Origin: Amblyornis subalaris
Lineage: Eukaryota > Chordata > Aves > Passeriformes > Ptilonorhynchidae
NCBI GenBank assembly: GCA_018881555.1
Contig: JACAXG010000021.1
Span: 7,444,245-7,508,244 of the forward strand
Reading direction: 5' to 3'
DNA: 64,000 nt
Below the pieces are notes generated by a model. That model saw nothing but the letters and a program-made list of their open reading frames with translations, ran no database searches and was not told the DNA's origin. Positions 13,901 to 28,900 of the stretch are shown here, one piece after another. Within the stretch, counting starts at the first letter, position 1, and the number at the start of each line of letters is the position of its first letter. Made by a program: the position numbers and the translations under genes.

Positions 13901-16900
13901 CCTTTGGAAGTTTTGGTGGAAAATGGTGGAATTTTGTGTCCTCTAATAGTAAAAAGACATAAGCATATGTAGCCTCATGAGTGCTAAGTATCAATAAGTA
14001 GTTTCATTTCCAAGGTCAATATTCTTTTTATCCCAGGATGACTCACAAAAGTGTAATCAACCAAAAATATCTTAATTTACATCCCACTTTTATTTGTGTA
14101 GCAGTGACAAGCTGTTCCATTNTCTGTGGTCCACAGTGCTTCCAAATTCTGTCACAGATGCAGTAAAATCAAGACTGACAGCTATGTTCTGCCTACAGCA
14201 TATACATCTTGAGGGGAGGAAGAAATTCTGTTACAGGTACTAAAACCAGAAAGAAACAGGTGTGCTTATGAATCCTGGTACTTTCCTGGAAAAAAAACAG
14301 AAAGTTACTTAGCATAATATTATCTAAGAGTAATACCATCTGGCCAAAAAATATTTTAATTCTTTCACAGCCCTATTCTTCTATTTCAAAGAGAAACAGC
14401 CCTATCACATTTCTACAGNGAAAAAGAACATTTTTGCCCCAACCATTGCTTGGACTTGCTGTGAAAAAGAAATACATGCTAAAGCAGTATCACAGTATTC
14501 AGCTTTATACATTAAAANGTGCATTTCTTCCTATTTTTTTTTCCCTCTTTTTGGTTATTCAATGTTAGGATGCAAAGGGAGGAGTTTCTAAGACACCATC
14601 AGAACAACGCCCAATATCTTAAACTACTGAGAAAGAGAAACCTGTCTTTTATACATGCAAGAAAGATGCACAGTTTGGATCACAATATTTTCCAACAGAG
14701 GACATTAAAGTACTGTTTCCAAGAAAAAATTGACAGAGGTATTGCACAAAAACCATATATTTAACCTAAACTTTTGCCAAAACCCCTCAAAATTATGCAA
14801 TATTAAACATCTCACTACAGGCTTAAAAAAACAGGCAACTTATAAGAGCAAATCAGTAAGAAATACAAGAATCCAGTCTTTAGAGTCTAGTTTTCTAACT
14901 TAAACAGAGATCAAAATCCAAGAGATGGTTCACACAATATATGAAAATTATGCATTGAAGGCAGTCACGTTTGTCTGTTAAATCCATTAAGTTCTTTTCA
15001 AACATTTAATTCCTTACATTTGTGAAACTTGAAGTTATGTACTTCACTGATCTAAAATCCAAATAGCCCTATTTAATTACTGCAATTGGGCATATGAAGC
15101 TATTTTTCAAAGTTTGAAGTATATTCTGTTGGATTCTACAAAGTTCCTTCAGTAAAGTCTACTGGATGTGATGCATATTACAATTTGAAAATATATTCAC
15201 ATTTCGCTACCCTTTGCGTATCTTTAAAAAAAATTCAATTGCTTGAAGAATGGTGCCAGAACGTGCAAATATAGCCCAAGGCACAATCTTTTCAGCATAA
15301 TGTTACAGCAGCTGGAAATACAGAATAAGAATTATCCACTTGCTAATTTCATCTAATCTAATAAGTATTCGTTTAATTTGCTCTCTTAATGTAACGAGAC
15401 ATAAGAGGTACACTTCAGTATGCAGCTGTCTACAGAAAAAAGAGACTTCTGTAAGAATATGTATCCATGCAGACCTTTCATTGACACACCACCAACAGAA
15501 TTCATTCTTCACCCCGTCAGGAATGTTGACCTTCACTGTCAGGATCTTCAGATTTTCCCCTCGGTTAATGGCCAGAATCTGAGTGCAAACATAAATGGCA
15601 GAGACAGATGACACACAAAATATCCAAAAGATAAACTTATCAACATTTGTGTACGCACTTGCTTGACATGCTGTAGCAAATCAGGATGGTGGTACAGTAA
15701 ATCAGTTCACAAAGTACTAGCATGTACAGATAACATCCACAATTTAAACACAGATTAAATCATGCCATAGCATAACAAATAATACATTTTTCCTGGAGTC
15801 TGCAATCTCACGATCCAGTTTATCTTAAACATACTTACAATGCAAGACAGCATGAATGTAGCTGGTGGAATAGTCTTTTTCAATAGNCCAAATTAAAACT
15901 CAAGAAATTAATTGAAAAGTGATTCCAATCAGAACTAGACATTGGAAAGGGAAGAAGTTACTCCTACGCTTCAGATTTCATTTTTCTTCCGAAGATCAAT
16001 CCAAATTTAAAACTAATTATGAATCAGAACTTGTGACACAAAGGCACTCAGCTTAACTTGAAAGCGGATGAATTAACTTATTCGTGCCTAGTTCACAAAT
16101 AGCAGAAAAGGTTGCAAACATTCTCTTTACAGTAACACTCCAGCCTTAAACCATATGCATGGATTTCTGGTAGAGTTGTGCACACAACTGCACAGTGATA
16201 ATCTAAAGCCAAATTTGGTTGCATATGTGCCACCTGCACACAGAGTTCAATTTTAAATGGAAGACGGTGACTACATTTAAAACTGGGATCACAATACAAG
16301 TGGTGGATCCTGGAGGATTCTGGTGGGTATCTCCTAGTCTAATCTCATTATGGAGACACTGAACATTCACCCTAACACTAAGAAAACTCACTGATCAGCA
16401 GATTTTAGAAACAGAACAGTCAGAAGCAGCTACAAATAAAAGCCACATCTTTAGATTTCATTTTTCCTTCCAAAGTACTTTAGAGTTGAAAAAAAATAAA
16501 AAAAAAAGAAAAGAAACCTGCTCAAAGCTGACATTCCTGTATGACTACACATGTTGCTGTATGTAGCAGGCCCTGAGCACTGTCACAACAGAGCATTCTG
16601 TGTCAATCATGAACTTTAATTCAATCACTAGCTAACTCAGACATGTCACATATGTTAAATACAATGGTTTAAAATGACTCCAGGACATAGTACCAATTTA
16701 TATTCCTCAGCCTTACTGCTCCTGTGACATACCAGGCCTGACATATCATTGAACAACAGAGCTAATAATAAAGATTGCATGTGAAATATTATAGCATCTG
16801 GTACCTTGACTGCCAAAGCAAATGTTTTCATATAGAAATTAGAAAGACACATTTTAACAAATCAAATGCTTTCATGTTTATTCTGATTTTATTTTTTAAA

Positions 16901-19900
16901 AAGAGAGAAAGTTAAATGTCAAGTTAAAATGAAATCAAAGTGATGCTTCCAACACAGAATATATCTGATCAAATTACAATGTCATCATTCAGCATGCTGT
17001 TAGCAGGGTCAATATTTGCATCGCATTTTGTTTCCTGGCACTCCATCTGCAGAATGTGTCAGTCANCTGAACTTAAACCAGCTGTTAATGCAGTCACTAA
17101 TATTATTTATATTTTTAATTCTTAAACAATCCACCTATCCTGTTCTAAGTGACACATTCAGAGAAGAATTATCATCCAATAAATGCTCAATTAAGAAAGG
17201 AATTACTCAATTTCTCCCTCTAATATAACAAAGGTCTTTTTGTTTAGCTTTTTTTTTTTAAGTAACAGGTTAAAATCTGACTATTCTAGACACAAAGCAG
17301 TCTTCACTTCTGGAAAAAGACCTTTTATCTAAGACTGGAACAGATCCAGGGCAAAGGTTGTTAAAAACAACATACATTTTTCAGAGAAAGCAAGAACAAC
17401 AATTTGATCTAGTCATAAGAGTCGTCAAACCTTATTCTGTTTATTTTAAAAACACAACATCCTTCATTTTGCACAGCTCTCTTATATGTTGCCTGTTTAC
17501 TCAGACTCACAGAATAAGTTCTGTATACTTTGCCAAGGACTTTAATTTCCAACTCCTTTTTAAGTATAAGATTGAAAATAGAGCACTTGCCTCAAATGTT
17601 ACACTTTATTCACGAATTCCTTTCCTCCCACTATTTCAGTCATCTCCAAATACAGGAAAGCAACCCCAAGGCGTACACAAACACTGAACTGTTTACAATT
17701 AGTCAAAAATTCAAATAAACTCTTGAAGGATTTTTTTCCTTAGTTATGACAGTGTTGGTATAGCTACTCAACTATGTCCTAAGAGAGTCCAGTCAGGTTC
17801 TCCTTGCTGCCAAAGGAAGAAACTGTGGCTGAATCTCCCGATAGNCAAATGTCCCAGCTGGAAACACCCACAGGTATCCGACCATGTCAAAATCTGGAGT
17901 CAGGCTTTTAAAACAACAAAGTTTTTTTTCTCATTTCAGTTTTAGTATTTTAACTTTTTCAGTCAAACAACCTGATTCCACACCAGTCCTGATTATTTCA
18001 TGGCATGTCTCAACAGGCAAAATGACAATGGCACAGAAAGTAACCTAGACCTACAGCATGTGCAGCGACAGCTGCAGAGCCACAGAACCGACCTGCAGCA
18101 CAGCACTTTAACTCACTGCAACACACACTGCGGATCTCTAAGATTACTAGCACTTCCATACGTGCGTGATGGCAAGTTTCAGTGCAGTATTTTATGGAAT
18201 CCTGTGTTTGCAACTCTGATTTAAAGCTGACTTTTGCATCTACCTAAGGGCATTTAAAACACTTGCCTGTGCACAGTCACGAAAGCAGTAGAGGTATTCA
18301 AAGCAGTGAATTTTACAGTGTTCTTCAAACACCTACTTAACCTGCAGTCCTGGGGGATTAGCCAATTTTAGACATCACTCTGAGTTTCCGCCTTTCCTAT
18401 ATCTTTTTCAGGTATAAGCTTCTTTTAATAATCTTGAGCCAAATTAGAGAATTTCTTCACTTGAAGGCATCTTCAACTCTATTCTTACAGAATACCTTTA
18501 TACCAGTTTTGAAATGCACAAAGGAACTATCTCTTCACAGTCTTCGGCAAAGGAAAAAATAAAGACTTTTAGATATTAAAAAGGATGGTCATAACCCAAG
18601 AAAATAAGCAAAATTTAAAAATGGCAATTTGTATGAGTAGGGTAAATAAGGTCAAGTAATACAGAAAACAAAGATGACGAGAAAGACTTTCAAAAGTACA
18701 ATACCAGGGTTTAAGCTTCATGAATAAATGGCAGATAAAGAAAAAACCTTTTTCTCTCCTTATCTCATTATCAAAATACAATCAAGAAACTGAAAAATGA
18801 ACAAACAACACAAGAACCAAAAACAGACATGAAAAGTTACAGTATATTTATGAAACAGGGAACTCTGCAAATTTTACACGTCAGAAATGAGCACAAAATG
18901 CATTTTTTTCCTCAACTAGTTACAAAGAGCCCTGTCACACCTTCAGCCTTGAAACCTCGGTGGAGTACAAGCAGCTCAGACTTCTAGGATTCACAGCACA
19001 GAAATATCCAATATGTTAGAATAGGCAATAGCAGTAACGTACAGATGAAAGACAGCACATACAAGTCTGCAAAACCATCCTGTTATTACAGGACTACCAG
19101 CAGCAAAATCAGCAGCTGTTGCTTCATTGGAGAGTCGGAATGGGTAAAGAAAGAGGTATTCAGGATAGCAGCAGACACAAGGAAGAAAAAAACAACACAG
19201 ATCGAGTTAAGATTAACATCAACCAGACAAACTAAGTACATCTCCTGGATAAGAAACAGTGCAGCCACACAGTCAGAGTGCTGGCCAGGTTTGGGAAAAA
19301 CGGTTTCTGGCCTTCACCGTAGCTAATGAACAGTTTTCCTCAAGTGAAAAAAAGGATGCCTTGGACAAGAAGTAAATCATACCATCATCCCAGGAAACAC
19401 TTGCTCACCCAAAACATGTTGCATATCTTGGTATTCACCACTGTGAGTGCAGGTAAAACTAAACAGTCTTTGACAGCTCAGGTATTCCTTCAACTAAAGC
19501 ACACAAAAAAATCCATACATCACAACACAATCTCCTGATGAATCCACCAGTCTTTGTGAGTGTCACCACAGTAGTCAATAGATTGCTCTATCAACTTTCC
19601 CAGACCCTCTAAAAGCAAGTTTTCACCAAACAATTACTGATGAAAGTATAGTAGATGCTCATACTTATTACAAAGAGAACAACTACAGGTACATCTTCAA
19701 ACATCTATAGAAGACCTGTCTATTGAAATCACCACTAGCTATTTAGTCTTTCACCTAACATGTTTCATTGGAGGGTGGAAAACTGCTTAAAAATTAGCCC
19801 AGTCATGTTGTGAAATATGTTTTTTGTGATAAATGAATCCTTTATTAATTCAAAACACACTGGTTTAAAATAAAAAGCACAGAAAAAATGAAAGCATTAT

Positions 19901-22900
19901 CATAGCCTTCTAAAGGAAAAGGACATTTCTAGTTAGAAGCAACTAAGAGGGTCCGTTTTGTTTGGTTTTGGATTTTCTTTTGAGTTGTTGTTTTTTTTTT
20001 TTTTAAGCTAGGTGATTGTGACCAAAACAAGAGACAATTCACTTGGTGACTAGCTATGAACTAATGCAAAGGTCTTGACAGCTGCATTGAGTTCATCACA
20101 CTTCAGCCTTTGAACTTCACTAATAGGGGCAGCCTAGCTGTTAAGTCATCAGCTTCTCATCAGCTAGTAAGTTTGCTTCATCCCTTCTTTATCTAGTTAC
20201 AGAAGTCTAAGCTTGGGCTTAGGATAACCAGAGATGCTCCACAGAAGGGAATACTGAAAACAAACCCAGTTTTGGGGTACTGAATAGCAGTCCTTTGCTC
20301 AGTTTCTTAAAACAGAAATTAAGAGCTTATTGCTGCTTCTCAAGAATTTGAAAGCCTCTGTCACCTTTGATAACTGTAAAGAAAAAGAAAGTCTCTTTAT
20401 AATCAGTTTTAAGCAATAAAATTAAAAAACAAAGCCACATTTACTACAGTTAAAATTCCAAATAAAAATAAAAATTGCAAGTTGTACCTGATGATGCTGA
20501 ATATTCCTTATATTACAAGAAAACTCATGGTACAGTTGGAATTTATCGATATCCTTTTCATTTCCATTTTTGGACGACACTTTTGCCAATGTTGACTGGA
20601 TGGAAATGTACCTTTGCTGGCATCTGAATAGAAGAAATAGGTATTTATAAGGTATTTTAGCATGAAACCTGTAACAAGTCATTACTGCATCTATCAAAAT
20701 GAAAATGAAGCTTGGAGTCCNCTCAATTACAAGTTATGTTAACTCTAATTACCTGCAGGACTGGATGACACATCTTAATGCTGAGGTGATATAATGTGTA
20801 CTGACTGTAACATACCAAGAGAAGATATTCAAGCAGAAAAAGTTGATCACAGCCCTCCTCCTCAAGGGAATGGAAACTCAAAAGCCACCACCTGCACTTC
20901 AGTTTGGTCAGTTATGAGTTCAACGTCACACAACAAATTTTGCAAAGTTGGAAAAAAATGACAGCAGTTATCTATTTCATAGAAATGCAACAGCTCTCTT
21001 GAATCTACCCAGCCTCAAAATTAATTTCTTGCTTTGCACACTTAATACCCATAAAAGTTTTCACTACTTTCAGGAGTAACAGGAATCCCAAATAGACAGC
21101 TTCCTGAATGCTCTCATGATTATCATACATACTACATACGTCAGATCAACGGGATTCAACCGTAAAGCACTAAGTAGTCAACTAAGGAACTTCCAGTGGT
21201 CAAAATAATGAAAGTGATAGTCAGGCAGTGACAGCAGATCCTTTACAAAACAACCCCNTCATTGAAATTATCACACTGCTGATTCAAAACAACACTGCAT
21301 GCTCCTAAGGCGGTGCATGTTCTTTGATAACTCTCTTCTCTGTCCCAGATGGAACACAGCAGACAAAATAAAATAACAAGTGACTATTACCCTGTCACAC
21401 CACCTACCAAACAACAATGGAGTCAGGTAATGTAAGAAAACTTAAATTCAGCTAACACAATTAAAGGATAAGTAACTCCTGCTTTAAGAACAGTCATATT
21501 TGTTTGCCTAATTGACTACCAATGCCACAATCGACCATCCCTGCACGCTAGTTACACTGACTGGTGCCAAGTCAGCTGTTGGAACAATAACTTAAGCAAA
21601 TTCACTTCTGAAAAGTTACAGCCTGAAGAAAGTGCAAGGGGGGAAAACTCCCTTATGGGTCACTAACTGCAAGGGATATCTACTATATATAAGGTAGAGC
21701 CACAGAGTTTTTCATTCTTTGAGAGTCACAGCATCATGCCGTGCTCACAGCAGATCTCTCCTGCACTGCCAGCCAGATAGGCAGCAGGTTTAATCAGAGG
21801 ACCGGACCTAAATCCATCTCACAGTAATACTGTTTTCACATCATTTAAAAAAAGTCCTGTATCTGCATGCTAAGAGAGTGCATCTTACCATGTACGCAAG
21901 AAGGTTTAGAAAGTAAGAATGAAACTTACAATTTCCTGACAAAATCCAGTGTATCTTTATCTTTAGCGAAGATGTCTGCTAAAATATGCTGTACTCCAGC
22001 CTCTACTTCCTGGATATTTGCAAGCCCTTAGGAGAAAAATAATTACAGAATATACAGTCACTATAACATACAGTTAATAATTTTAGAAAAAACTAATAAA
22101 AAATTACTTTACACAGCTGCACAAGCACTAAGAAAATATACACAAGCTGAAAGAAAACTGATTAAAGATATCTGACCTACTTGCAGAGGTTTCAAAGAAT
22201 CCTACTTCATTAAAATTTTTTTATCAACTAAAGCCCCATTTCCAAACATCTGAAACTATATTTTAATGAGCCTAAAGTGACCAATGCAGTATCATAAGTA
22301 AAAATCATATTAAAATTAGAGAATTTTTTTTTTACTTTGATGCTAACAGATCTTGACATTTGTGACGTAAATTAATTATTCACAATAGTAAAATTGGATA
22401 TTTAAGTGTAATTTTTGAGGTTTTAATAAAATGAGTAACTGCAGCAGAAGTCTACACATTTTCCTACTGATGTGGAAGCTGCCTAAAATTCTTTGCAGGC
22501 GATCCTGTCTTTTCTCTGTTAATAGTTTTATGTTTCCACTGGATTGTAGGAGGAGTTTGCACAATAACACTTCTGAGCTCAGGGTACCATCAACCTCTCC
22601 GATGCAACACCAGAGTTATAAAATGTCTTCCAAGACATGAAGTTATAAACGTCTTCATATCTCTGGAGAGATAACAGAATCATTCAGTTAATTTCCAACA
22701 CGCAGAACCATTCTTTACTTCAAAAGGCCAGAAGAGGAAGCACATAATTCTCCTTAGCACAGCAGTGGAATTAGACCAGAAGCAGAAGATAATGAAATAA
22801 ACCTGACATCTTGTATTTTAATTCAATGTATCTAACTCTGCTTCTAGCAACAATCAGTAATGAATGCTTCAGAGGAAATAGCAAGAACCCTGGAGTTGGC

Positions 22901-25900
22901 AGATGCAGCATTAACCGTCTCCTTCCACACATATTATTGTTCATTCTGCTGCTGGACACACAGCTTTATTTATGCCATTTTGACAAGTTGCATAACTCTA
23001 GCTGTTCATTATATTGCACACAGAACCCTGCTTCTGATTAGGGTATGAAGTAACACACTACAAAAAATTAATCTTGCCCTTTTTTAAGATGCGGAAGCTA
23101 AACTTACCTGTCAGAATAAAAAAAAAAAAAAAGGTGAGAATAAGAATACATTATTAAATGCCTAAACTTAGCAGAAGTTGTAAAATTTGGATCCTCACAT
23201 CTATGAGTAAGTGTTTCTTATGGTAAAAGTAATGTCATGTCAGAACACAAAGCTAAGGGAATTTGAAGACATGCATCATATTGAACATAAATTGAGACAC
23301 TCAAGTACCAGAAGTTACATGGCAACATTATTCTAATTCTAGTAGATAATTTGAATGAGATAGCATAGGCCCAAACCAGTCACAATTAAAGAAATAATCA
23401 GAAAGTTCCCCTTCAACAAGAACCACTCACACAGGCATTTTACTGTGTCCACCAGCACATGCTCGTGTAATTAGAGAAATATCTGACCATGCGTACAATT
23501 AAAAGGAAGCACAAAGCTTTCTGGTGAGCTTTCTTTAACTTTCAAATGTCTGGCTTTGAAACATGAACTGCTGTTTTTATTTCAGTTTATTTTTAGTATA
23601 AGCTGAAAAACACTGAGAATTTAAAAGAACCAAGTATTAAGATTTGATGAAAACTTTTCTGTACTGCAAATGGCTCATTCCTTTAAAAAAAAAACCAAAA
23701 AACACTCTGATCTCAAGTTGCACATAGGCTGTCAAACTGGCTTCTAACGTGATAAAAGTGACCCAGTTCATAGAGGTATATAACTTCTGGTGTCTTTCAA
23801 ATGTAGACTATTATATAAACCTAAGCAGCATTATTTTTAGCACAAAATTGAAAATAGGTGTACCAATTTTCAAAAACTAATGTTTATGTTGCAACAAATA
23901 GGACTTCCTTCTGAATGTATTCTAAATAATTTACCTGAACTTTCACAAAAGATTTTCTTTTGGTTCTTTAGACTGCACCAGAATAGTCAGATATAGGGCT
24001 GCAATACACTGCTGTATGAAGGAATGACATATGCTAAAGTGCAGTAATTTAATAACCAGAATATTTGATAACTGATTTTCAATGCAAAATTAGCAGAGGT
24101 TTTTAAGCAATATTTAAATAAAACAAACCCAAGCGGGAAGAGGAAGAGTTAGCCTTACTAAGAAGGTTCAGTATCTTTATGCTGAAATTCAAAGTGTATG
24201 TGTTGGGGCAGGGAAGAACAGAAGTACATCTCTATTTTAACATCAAACAGAAGGCTGCGGCTATCTTCACATTTTATTGTCAGAGATTGCCCCCTACAGA
24301 TCCACCCATAACTGCATTCACAAAGACACACAATTCTGCAGTCTGTATGTGACAACCATGCTGTTAAAAGTTCTTGCTCAAATTTCAGAGATTACATCTC
24401 CAATCCCTACTGTCATTCAGTAAAAAAACCTCTCCTGCTCATTCCCAATCCCCAAGGCCAGTTTCTTTAAGAAATGCGTTCCGGGGTGACATTTCCTTCA
24501 GTGCAGAATATGACCATAAGCCTCTTGTACAACCAGCATTGAATCTTCAAGAAACAACTCAAGTAGAACCATGGAGAGGTCTCAGGTGTGTGGTGTGGTT
24601 CCCTCTCTCTTAGCAATAAATACAGATGTCAACTATAAGGTCTCCAGGCTTCTGTCTTTTTTATAGCATAAATTATTACTATTTACAATACAAAGAGACA
24701 AGAAAGGTTGGAAAGTCATTAAATGTGTTAAATGTAAACTCTTACCACATGTTGAAAGCACTGTCGAATTTGCTAACTTGCTAATTTGCTAACTTGCCTA
24801 ACTTCCAGCAACATCAGAACAATTAAAGTGATTTCCCTTTTAAAATACTTTCAGACATTTAGGACATTACTGCTCATACAAACAGAGCACTTACCTTTGG
24901 TATTGGGTCTAATGTAAGAAAAGAGATTGAGTTCCACAGGATTCTGCAGGAGGGAGAGAGCAGCAGGTTCTAATCCCAACTGCTTGGCCCTCTGGGCTTT
25001 GGTGCCTTTACTCCCAGTTTTATAAGGTGCAGACTTAAAATAAAAAAAAACAAAACAAAACCAATTATTAAAAAGCAGGAAGTATTTCATTCATTCTATG
25101 CACTTGACATTATGCACTATTTAGTTATACAAGATTACATTTAAACTAAGGTTGATCTGAAAAAGACTAGAGTACTGACCACGTGGTCTAATTCTTCCAA
25201 AGTTCTGCAATTTAGCAATCCTTTTAAAAGGCCACCGGATAATTTCCCTTCTTTCTTCAACTTCTGTATCATCGTATGCGTCTTCTTTGCAACAGTACTA
25301 AAATGCAAGAGATTAATATTAACAGCCACATTTCACAGTGAATTAGAAAAATCTATTAACTGTGACCTTGTTCATTACACTGCTGAAACTCTCTGAAACC
25401 TCTGAAGATTGTATCTCATGCTAATCTTCAAAAAACCAAGTCCGATAATCTGCAAGTTTCTAACCATTGTTCTCTTTCCAATTAGTTCAAAACTGAATCA
25501 AAATACTTTGTGGTAGCTTTAAGAAAAATCACCAAATACTGATAGTCATTACTGCTCCATACAATTCCGCAAGATTACTGGCCTGGAAGCCAAATAAAAA
25601 GGTTGTAGAATTAATCCATGTTGATGAGCTCTTACAGCTGCAATTCATATAAGATAGTGCTGCAGCATCAAGTACAGGGTACCAGATGAAAACTCCTAGG
25701 TCTTCAATGAAAGACGCATGAACGACTGCAAGCAGCAGAGGTATTTTGTTATGATTTGAATCACTTGTTCAGACAAGAACGCTCTCAGGCCATCTTCCCT
25801 CCTTGAAAAGAATCTCTTGGTAGGGGTGAATCTCTTTCTATGGGTTAGCCGGGAGCATAAGGAAGATGACACCACATTGACAGAAAAGCTGACAAGTCTG

Positions 25901-28900
25901 TTCCCTTACCATCTCAAGGACATATGGACACCCAAAAGAACAAAGGAATGAAAGCAGTCTCATCCATTGCTGCAACAAGCTTTGCTGATCATTTCTTTGC
26001 TGCCATGGTCTGGGACAATTTAGCCTGATCTCCTGATACACTCCAGCCTCTTCACTAGAGGCTTCCCTGTTCCAAGCAAGGAGCCAAGGGACTCTTAGTG
26101 ATTCTTTTTCTATGAGTCCAGCTTACATCTCATCAAGCTACACAGCTCCAGCAACTATAAGCTACTCTTTTAGTACAAGTGTTTTCTGTGCAGTTGTAAT
26201 AAACTGCAAAGAAATTAAGATGTTAGTTTTTCTTTGGCAATTAATAATGCTAGATTTCTTGTTACTTAGAGGAAAAAAAAACCCAACAAAAAACCAACCT
26301 ACCAAAAAACCCAACAAGTTCCCAGACCGGTATCAAGCACAATTACCTCCAGTTTAAACTTTTTTCTTTGAGTTCCTTTATAGCTGTAGAGTGCACTAAG
26401 TGGCAAAACAAGAGACACAGAGGCAGCAGCCAGTTGTTACTCACCTCCCACCCAGATACCTCCTTGTGATAACTTCCTTACCGTAGCTCTTCCAATGTCT
26501 GCTGCACTTCTCGCAAGGCATCAGCCTCCAGGTTATTGATGAGCTCTTTTCGATACCGAGCAATAAAAGGAATTGTGTTTTCTTCTTGGAAGAGCCGAAT
26601 TAAGTTTGCACATACCCACGGTTCAACATTTGTTATTTCTGACAAGGCCTGTCAAGGGAGAGAAAAAACCAAACACCTCAAACAAACCATTTAAGAGAGG
26701 TGGTAGACTGCTTGAAACAGCCTCTCATTCAACATTCAAAACTACCCCCAGAATATTACACNGGCCAGCAGAGACTACTGGACTCCCTAAGACAGGATGC
26801 CAGGCACCTCATGCATCCAGCCACCACACCCAGCAAGACACGCAGCAACCAATGTTTCCAGAAACTTGTAACCACAGTAAAAAATGCAGTAAAACAGGAG
26901 TACCTCTTGGGGGAGAAAAAAAAAACCCAAACCAACCCAAACCAAAATTATAAAACAAAATAGAAAGACAAACTGTACACGGCAACTCAGAAAACTTGGA
27001 ACATTTTTTTTTAAGCCAACACTGACACACCTCATGGTTAAGCTAAACAAATAACCCACAAAGCCAGAGCTGATTCAAATCTCACATAACCAATAACAGG
27101 AAACCTGCAAAGTTAAACATGATGTTGTACAAATCCAGCTTTCTAAAGATATAGTGTATCAAGGCAGAATCCCTAGCAAACTACAGGCAGCTTATCTTAG
27201 TAACATTTTACCTATCACGATTTGTTTGCACTTTACTAGTTACCATAGACGGCTGACACAAAAGCCTTTCAAAAGCCTAAAAATATAACATTCTGAAGCC
27301 TAAAAATATAACACCACCTGCACAATCATATTCATTCCTTTTAGAGCACACACAAGGATGAAATTCTCCATACGCATTTCCAGGAACACTTNAGAAAACT
27401 CCCAAACAAAATTTTTACAGCTTTCTTAAGCAGACAGTACTAAGGATGATGAATACAATGTGTCTTATGTATTCCCATTCTATTCATATTAAAATTTTCC
27501 ATGATCACACCGAGGCTCCCAGCACAAGAGCTATCCTAAAACTGTCTTCACCTGACTGGCTTCAAAGCTAAAATCCTAAAAAAACAAAGATGATATCTCC
27601 CTTGTTGTCACTGTTGTGTGAGGAACACAACCTCCTTGATGGAACTGTAAATTGATAAACACTCTCCAATGAGTCTCTACAATGAAATGATCCACAGTGA
27701 CTAAATCTTAAATTGTGAAACTGTATATACAGACATCTCAAGTCTTTCAGTATCCCTTCCTGTAGGAGTTTCAGTTGAGTACATCCACAAAAAAACCTGT
27801 ATGCTGATAAAGGAGACACATGCCAACTGTTACAGGCAAGCTTTGTACTAAGGGGTCCCAAAGTAACATATAATAAAACAATGTAAAATCTGAAGCTTCA
27901 ACAGTTACCAACCAACATGTATATTTATACACATTATATGACAACTTAAGCAGAGGTTAAACGACTACTTAACTTCAGAGGACTAAAACCGCATGTTAAG
28001 ATTCTAAGTGCTAATTATGTAGGAAATAGTTTCACTGATACCTCAGAAAAGGAAAAGATCTCATACCTGTACAATATCCCAGTTCATTTCAAATTCTTCT
28101 TTTATTTTGTTGCCTCCCAGATTTTTAACTGGCTTGCCTTCAGGATGTGCATTCAATTTAATCTTTTTAGAGGGTGGTTCATCAAAAGCAAAATCCTCCT
28201 CACATTTCTCTTGTTTCACTTGAATTCCCACTACAGAGACACTTGTTGAGGGTTTTTCATCACTCCCCAAACTGTTTTTGTTTTTCGCTTGAAATGAATT
28301 TATTTCCAGTTTTTTAGGCACTTCTGGTTTTTTATTTAGACTTTTTGGTTTAGTGCCTGCATCTTCTTCCTTAGGTTTTATAAGTTGCATTTTATTACCT
28401 TCTACAGGTGCAATAGGCAAGGATACATCCTGCCAAAAAGACATTGAAACCATGTTAAGCACTGAGTGTTACAAACAAGTTCAACATTTCATTTAAACTC
28501 TAGAAAGACTTGCTACCAGACATAATTTCCCCAAGTAATGAATGGCTCTGTCTGGCAGTGAAATGCCAAGCCAGAAATCAAGTAACCTGAAATGTATCTT
28601 GCATGGAGGAAACAATACAAACACACACAGCAGAACTGTGATTTAAGAGATCAAATAAAACTATTCTGGAAAGAATTTAATTGGACTCTCCTTCAGAAGA
28701 CACTGATCTACAGTCTTTGCCTCCATTCATGTCAACAAAACAGGAAAGAGCNACAAACAGGGAAGCACTGTTCTGAGGNGTTAGGTTCCCAGCATAGGAA
28801 CTGGAACTCAGATTTGGTCTGCCAAGATATAGTTTAACCTTGGACAAGCCACACCCTCTTTCCTGAATCTCCCCAGCACTTATCTTCAGAAGTCAAAAGG

